From Holothuria scabra (Eukaryota; Echinodermata; Holothuroidea; Aspidochirotida; Holothuriidae): a stretch of DNA of 64,000 bases. The notes under the pieces are model-generated. The model was not told where the DNA came from and ran no database searches. It worked only from the letters and a program-made list of their open reading frames with translations. The DNA lies in contig CM074179.1 of NCBI GenBank assembly GCA_037179385.1, positions 29,642,046 through 29,706,045 of the forward strand, read 5' to 3'. Below are positions 58,622 through 64,000 of the stretch, in pieces (position 1 is the first letter of the stretch; the number at the start of each line of letters is the position of its first letter). The translations under genes were made by a program, and so were the position numbers.

Positions 58622-60366
58622 GGCGACAAAGGAGGTAACTCTACCAAACTGGGACTACAGGTTGTCAACTTGAAAGCAGTAATTCACCGGTCAAGACTGA
58701 CATTATTGCCTTGTACGAAGCCTATGACAGCATTGAAAACCTCAAAACTATCTTTGGTTCTTTCACAGAGGACTTCATCTCGCTTCAAAGGGAAGGTTTC
58801 ACAATAACTGCTGGAGAGAGTAATTATCCTTTAAATGTTTTTTATTCGGTGATTACGAATTTCTCTGTAAAGTAGTTGGCCATATGGGGGCTTCAGCAAC
58901 CTATTCTTGTTTGTGGTGTTACACAAAATTATCTGACCTATGTAACAATAATGGGCCACATAGCTCTATGCTTTGGAGTGAAGAGACACAAAATTTTCAT
59001 AATAATCCTTCTTGGCCACCTAACCGAACTGTTACTGATATGCAACAGGATCTTGTTAGAAATAAAGAAGATCCGAGAAGAGGAGGGGACCCCAGGGCTA
59101 ATGGGGCTAGTCATCATTCCATTGCTCACGATCCCATATTACCAATTTTAACTCATGTTGACCACATCATTCCTCCATCCCTCCATATTTTATTGGGACT
59201 TGTTGTGAGATACTACAAATATTTAGAGACTTACTGCCGCAGCGTTGACCATGGTTCTTTGGGAGAACGAAATGAAGAGTTGTTTAAGGAGTGGGAGGAA
59301 GCCTCTACTCTTACAAAAACTACTGAGATTGATTACCTCAGACTTAAAGACTGTGTTAGAAGAAGAGGAAATGTTGAAAGCTTTCAAAAAAGCAAACAGT
59401 TATGGAAGTGTGCCAGCTAGAAATGTAAGATGTAGTTTGCCTTTATGTGCAGTTTCAGCAAGTGATATAACAGGTAATGTTGATTGGATTCAGTGTGTGC
59501 AGTGTGGAGTAGATGGTGACAGTGGGTGGTATCACTTGAGTTGTCTAAGATTAACAGAACAGACAGCTGCTTCATTCTCCATTTGTCTTATGTGTAAAGG
59601 AGATGTAAATGATGAGGAGAGTGTGCTCACATGGCAAAAGGAGCACATTGCTGGAAGAAAACTTGAGATGAAACATTCCAAATTGTCATATGATAAGGCA
59701 AAATCAAGTCTTGATTCTATCTATGAGAAAGTTTTAGCAACCCGTGACCCAGTAGAAATGCGTCTTAATGAAATCTTAGAGAAAGATGTTGGAGTAGTAA
59801 AACAGGCCTACCATTCCCAATGCTTTGTAGGAAACCATTGCAAAATTATTCTCAAAGAGATTGACAGATTATTGGTAGTTATTGAGGATGAAGGTATGAA
59901 ACAAAAGTTGGGGAAGTTGTTCAAAAGTCTCAGGGAAATATTTTTGTTTTTTGAAGCACGCTTTCTCTCTGCAGATGAGGTAAAAGAACTTTGTTGTTTA
60001 TGCTGGAACCTAGGACAGTGGTTTCCAGTTGAATTTCCAGAGGAGAGAATTCCTCCAAAGCTACATTTTTTAATTGCCCATATACCAGAATGTGCAATGG
60101 CATGGGGCACAATAGGATTGCTCGGAGAGCATGGACTGGAAAGTGTTCATGCAACCTTCAATGCAGAGGAAAGAGTTTATGCCTGCATTAGAGAAAAAAG
60201 AGAGAGGTTGCTTCACATTTACAACCAGCATGGCCAGAGATCAATGGTAGACAAAACTTTAATATCAGTTGTGAGACGAAAATGTGTTTCACCACATTGT
60301 GACGGAAGGTATAAGGTATTAGATGGCGTAAGGAAGTGCCAAAAATGTGGTCAGTCATGTGATTAA
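58622..60366 (+). pseudogene. Transposase-like gene, exon 5: core, PHD finger, zinc ribbon
   Basis: It begins GGDKGGNSTKLGLQVVNL (putative first catalytic Asp at 58625-58627). After a one-base shift it gives DIIALYEAYDSIENLKTIF, and after another FGDYEFLCKVVGHMGASA (putative second Asp), then CLWC. PPSLHILLGLV follows near 59172. A further shift leads to a C4HC3 PHD-type finger at about 59428-59605 (paired Cys, WYHLSC, CLMC). PPKLHFLIAHIPECAMAWG then precedes GEHGLESVHATFNAEERVY, with a candidate catalytic Glu. The end is a C-x4-C-x12-C-x2-C ribbon, then TAA. From the PHD finger to the stop the frame is intact. Confidence 0.7.
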
Positions 60367-60528
60367 ATGTTAAATTAATACTGTTCTTTCATTATTTTAG
60401 AATGTTTCATGTATTCAGGGCATGCTTATTGCAGCTTTTATTATTAGAAATTTTCATCTTTAATCAAATGTATGTCAGGATGCTAAATAACTTGTAATTG
60501 CCTCTTTCCGGTATTTTCAAAATTGCAG

Positions 60529-60838
60529 TTGTCCGGGGCTCATATGCAAAGTATATGTTTGTTCTTATTCACAGTCAGCACTTTGTAATAGGTTGCTTGC
60601 CAAAGATTGACCTGCCAAGTTCATCCTTTTTCTGAATAGGTAAATTTATTTAAAAGGTATTAAACAAAGGAAGCCACTAACATTAACTTACAGTATTTTC
60701 TTAGTTACTGTTGTAAGGGGTTCATATGAAAAGTATCTAAAAAGTATCTAAGTTTGTTTATATACACAGTCAGTACTTAAATAGGTTGCTTGCCAAAGAT
60801 TAACCTGCCAAGTTCATCCTTTACTGAATTTATTATTT
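60529..60838 (+). repeat. Tandem duplication in the 3' flank, unit about 180 bp
   Basis: Two copies share GGGGCTCATATGCAAAGTAT / GGGGTTCATATGAAAAGTAT, CACAGTCAG, AATAGGTTGCTTGCCAAAGA and CCTGCCAAGTTCATCCTTT. The second starts near 60705. The copies differ by scattered changes. Confidence 0.8.
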
Positions 60839-60903
60839 TATACAGTTTAGTAATTGACAGCCTTGAGATGTTAATGAGATGGTCATTCCCCAACCTTATT
60901 TTC

Positions 60904-60909
60904 AATAAA
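60904..60909 (+). terminator. Candidate polyadenylation signal (AATAAA)
   Basis: This is the first AATAAA behind the stop codon of the transposase-like gene, about 540 bp downstream. Another lies at 61383-61388. Which one is used, if either, cannot be told from sequence. Confidence 0.3.
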
Positions 60910-61069
60910 AATTTGGTTGAAACCAACTCCGTCCAGACTCAGAACTAACTTCAGCTATCTACATATAGGGGTTTTTTAGATTTCCAGTTGGGAGTTAACT
61001 GTTTAAAGTATAATGCGGTTTTTACAAACAGAGTCATTTCTTGCCAGACCTTTGACTCACAATCTTTAA

Positions 61070-61319
61070 CCCTTTACCGTTGTTTGGGTCCTTTTGGACC
61101 CATACGGAGAGCTCGGCTGTAACCCATCTTTACTGTTTCACACGGAGCTCGAAACTGCGAGTAGCTACCCGAAAATTCGGCAACAACAACGAGAGAGACA
61201 ATAGTTAAGGTCACGGGGTCAATGGCCTACGGAAGCTGATGCGGGGCGTGCTACGTCCGCTTTTCCGCCCACTCCCGAGGCGCGCAAATATGCCCCGATC
61301 GGAGCACAACGGTAAAGGG
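61070..61319. mobile_element. piggyBac-like MITE (TTAA target)
   Basis: A perfect inverted pair, CCCTTTACCGTTGT and ACAACGGTAAAGGG, is flanked on both sides by TTAA (61066-61069 and 61320-61323), the hallmark target of piggyBac-type elements. The 250-bp interior is markedly GC-richer than its surroundings and contains no transposase. Confidence 0.88.
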
Positions 61320-61323
61320 TTAA

Positions 61324-63239
61324 TGGGGTGACCATTGACTGCACATGCCTATCACATGCGATTGTAGCCTTATATTTTATACAATAAACCTGCAATTGTA
61401 CGAGCTTTTGGTGCTTGTTCCATGTTCATCACACTATGCATTCCATTTTTCCAAGTCTTTCCACATTTTCACAAGAATTAGCCAAAGAAAACAGCCAAGT
61501 ATTTTTTGATGTGTGCTTTTGCCTTTTCATGCCAGAGTTTGTTTGCTTTTAAAAGGGGCAATATTTTGTGATATCTGACAGTGGATTCTATCAAAGATTG
61601 TACTTTCAAATTTTTGGGGTATATTATATGTTTTATATTGGTAATAATCTTTGAGCCTGAAAAGTGTTTATTTTTTTGTATTTTCTTTTAAGCCACCTTA
61701 CTTTCTACATTATATGATATACTAGACAAATGCAATAGATGAATGTGCAAGGCAGATATTGGGCAACACCTTGTGTACCTTGTTCTTGTCACATAATTGT
61801 TCAAAGGGATTGCCTTTTACAGCTGATTTTATCCACAGTTATTCTGCGTTTTTACATTGCTACCTCATTTCATACCTGTAAAATGTTTTGTTATTACTTT
61901 TTTCAAGTTTTTCAATGGCAAAATGTGTGTGATGAATTGAAAAAGTTTTTAGTGGAATTTGTATTATTAAAGATGTTGTAGTGTTGACTGCTGACACCCT
62001 TATGAAATATTTATTTAGTGTACATTGTTGAATGTAAATTTCCATTTGATTTTTCTCACCAGAAAATATTTTAAGCAGTGTTTCAATAGAAAATTCGATA
62101 TGCAGATTAATGCCTCCAAATGTTACTGAAAGTTGTGCAGCTGCCCTTTAAAAGCAGGTACGGTTTTAGTACAGGGATGACATATTCTTACTTAGGATTG
62201 GAGCTGCCCCTCCAATGATGTACACATATAATAACACACACATGGTCCTGTGCTGTGTAACTGTCTTTATACATGGAGTATGTTGAAATTTGAAAGTGCT
62301 CTTATATGTAGACATCCAACCTTTTCACTCCATGTGGTAAAATTTTTGCTCGATTTTAAAAGTTAGTCATTTACATATAATTATACGTGTTAGCCGTCCT
62401 GAAAACAAGTTAGGCAATATGATGTCATTGCAAGGAAGGGTTGGGTAGATCCTCGCTTTGTAAGTAAAGTTTGTCACCCTTGTTTGTTTCAAATTATCCA
62501 ACCTAAAATGTATTCAATTTCCCTGCTGTGCTTATTTTATACTACACACAGTATTTAATTTGCTAGATAGGTATTCAAAAACGCTATTAACCGTAGTCAT
62601 GAGACTCTGAGATTTGGGCTGACAGTGATTGTGTCTCTCTAATCTCGTTTGCATTAGTGATTATTCAGACAATATTTTGCTACCAGTTTCACAAGTATGC
62701 AGTGGTCCTTGTTTAGGGATTACTGTTTTATGTCAGAGGAGATATGAAATCAGAGCAGTAAGTTTTATAGTTCTTGTACTTTAGACTTTCAAAATAACTG
62801 CATCCAGCAAGAATGAATTAATAGTTGGAGTCTAGTCTTGTTCACAGGAATTAAGCACTTGAATCTTGTGCACATTTAGTATAGTTCATGCTATAATGTT
62901 ATGGTACTGTAAACAGTCTGAAGTATCATTTTTTTTTTTGTCAACCTTGAAGTTGAACCTGTTATGGAAATAAAAAGTACCGCACTGCATGTGAGTATTA
63001 ATTGAATGGTTGCTTTTCTGGTACTCTTTTGTCTCATTTTGCAAATGCTAGCCTCTTAGTATGTGGTTTATTGATAGTTTGCAAGACCAAACGAATTATT
63101 TTCTCAGCTTACAGAGTTATAACATGATCTGATAGATTAAAAACTGTCCCCACAGTTTTCTTACATGCTGCCTTAAAATAATTTGTTGAGCAAGCTGAAA
63201 CATCTTAAATACCTTATATTTGTAGGAACTGGAAAAGGG
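61324..63239. other. No gene recognised
   Basis: AT-rich sequence without exon-like frames or terminal repeats. It could contain further 3' UTR or flank of the transposase-like element. Confidence 0.4.
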
Positions 63240-63710
63240 TGTGTGTGTGTTGGGGGGGGGGGGGTGCTTTAGCCCCATCCAGGTGCGGTTTTAAAGACAT
63301 AATTTTGGGTATTTTTTTTTGGGGGGGGGGGGGTTAAGTTGCCATTGACCCTGGGCATATATTTGTCTTCACTACTACCAGCCTATAAAAACTGCACAAT
63401 TTTGGGGGGCTACAGCTCCCCTAGCCTCAGGCTTTGAAAAAATTTTTTCTTCGTCCCTGTCTGACGGGCTAGCTGTTTTCTCAATCTACTTGCCCCCATA
63501 TAAATATCTACTTGCCAAATTCAAATCTGTTAGGTACAAAAGAAATGCCATTTTGCGCAACTCAAAAATTTAAGGCTGGGGGGTGCTTGCCTGGTGGGAT
63601 GCAACATAGAACACGGTAGTTGCCCGAGTGATTTTTTACTTGTCCCGGGCTGTCAGGCGGGGGATTTGTCGAAGCCTGCTAGCCCACCCGTAGAACTGCC
63701 CCTGGCCCCA
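63240..63710. repeat. Unassigned repeat-like sequence with G-tracts
   Basis: A TG run leads into a G-tract with CTTTAGCCCC, and a second G-tract lies at about 63320. Beyond, TACTTGCC occurs near 63487 and 63509 and related ACTTGTCCC near 63638. It looks like the G-tract-bearing ends of DNA elements elsewhere in the window, but no paired terminus was found. Confidence 0.35.
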
Positions 63711-64000
63711 TCAGTCTAACATGGTGCAGCCAACTCATTAACCGCAGAGACGCGGGGGGCTGTGGATTTAGCTCCACACCTGTGCCGAGGGCATTTTGGG
63801 CCACCTTAAACTGCATTTATTTCATTAAACATATTGGCAGCTTCAATGATTAGTTCCCACACTTAGGCAAATTTGGGTCTGCGGCCCCTTAAACTAAGGA
63901 TGTAAACCATTTATTTGTTTCCCCAGTAAGGAATGTAAAATCACGGTGAGGCAATTTACCTTAGCATTTGTCTAATGTTGCACCAAATTGCATATAATGA

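Larger units (their letters stand above)
54844..60366 (+). pseudogene. Multi-exon transposase-like gene, probably decayed
   Basis: Exon pieces at 54844-56038, 56627-56765, 57209-about 57450, 57618-57824 and 58622-60366 join across GT-AG junctions. Together they read as one protein: a basic head, a coiled coil, a core with GGDKGG, FGDYEFL and GLESVH, a PHD finger and a zinc ribbon. The two aspartates and the late glutamate fit a DDE/RNase H-fold transposase. The PSLHILLGLV and PPKLHFLIAH stretches resemble a family of large uncharacterised proteins I recall from cnidarians and other invertebrates; I do not assign a superfamily. Damage includes in-frame TAG (56744-56746) and TGA (57669-57671), and frame changes near 55765, 55850-55910, 58673, 58815-58845 and 59340-59380. 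It could be a dead transposon or a decayed domesticated gene. Assembly indels are possible, although the nearby TRIM-like frame is intact. Confidence 0.65.

Noticed and set aside
59808..60154. Minus-strand frames of 100 and 74 codons
   Set aside because: They are antisense shadows of the conserved C-terminal part of the transposase-like gene.

Overview
This is animal nuclear DNA, AT-rich and dominated by mobile elements. Several things point to a marine invertebrate, most likely a deuterostome such as an echinoderm, hemichordate or cephalochordate: GT-AG introns, a RING/B-box (TRIM-type) gene with an uninterrupted coding region, L1/Tx1-like and CR1-like LINE remnants, tRNA-derived SINEs, and many hAT, Tc1/mariner-like and piggyBac-like non-autonomous DNA elements. 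The species cannot be fixed from the sequence. There is no sign of bacterial operons, rRNA or CRISPR.

Layout. Positions 1-47,000 hold no gene I can support. They are layered repeats: hAT-type elements with 8-bp target-site duplications (4768-6280, 14550-14970, 18090-20074, 24609-26695, 44067-45508), a CR1-like LINE fragment (11395-12115, minus), a 5'-inverted L1/Tx1-like LINE (about 24418-29757) interrupted by one of the hAT elements, a second L1/Tx1-like LINE remnant (about 34130-35805), two SINEs (6950-7265 and 37706-37850), and four copies of a palindromic TA-target element (1548, 31782, 41672, 43426). There are also several minisatellites and tandem duplications.

The gene-bearing part is 47-61 kb. 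At 47565-49391 lies an intact 608-codon TRIM-like E3 ligase gene with a 5'-UTR splice acceptor just upstream. At 54844-60366 lies a multi-exon transposase-like gene. It encodes a basic and coiled-coil N-terminus, a probable DDE/RNase H-fold core (GGDKGG, then FGDYEFL, then GLESVH), a PHD-type zinc finger between the core and the C-terminus, and a terminal zinc ribbon. It carries at least two in-frame stops and four or more frame changes, so it looks like a decaying copy; assembly indels are the alternative.

The two genes show no functional link. The main story is layered transposition: LINEs invaded by hAT elements, a hAT element carrying a smaller nested hAT-like element, and tandem repeats invaded by MITEs, so that insertion order can be read directly. 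All assignments come from reading the sequence by eye; no database search was done.
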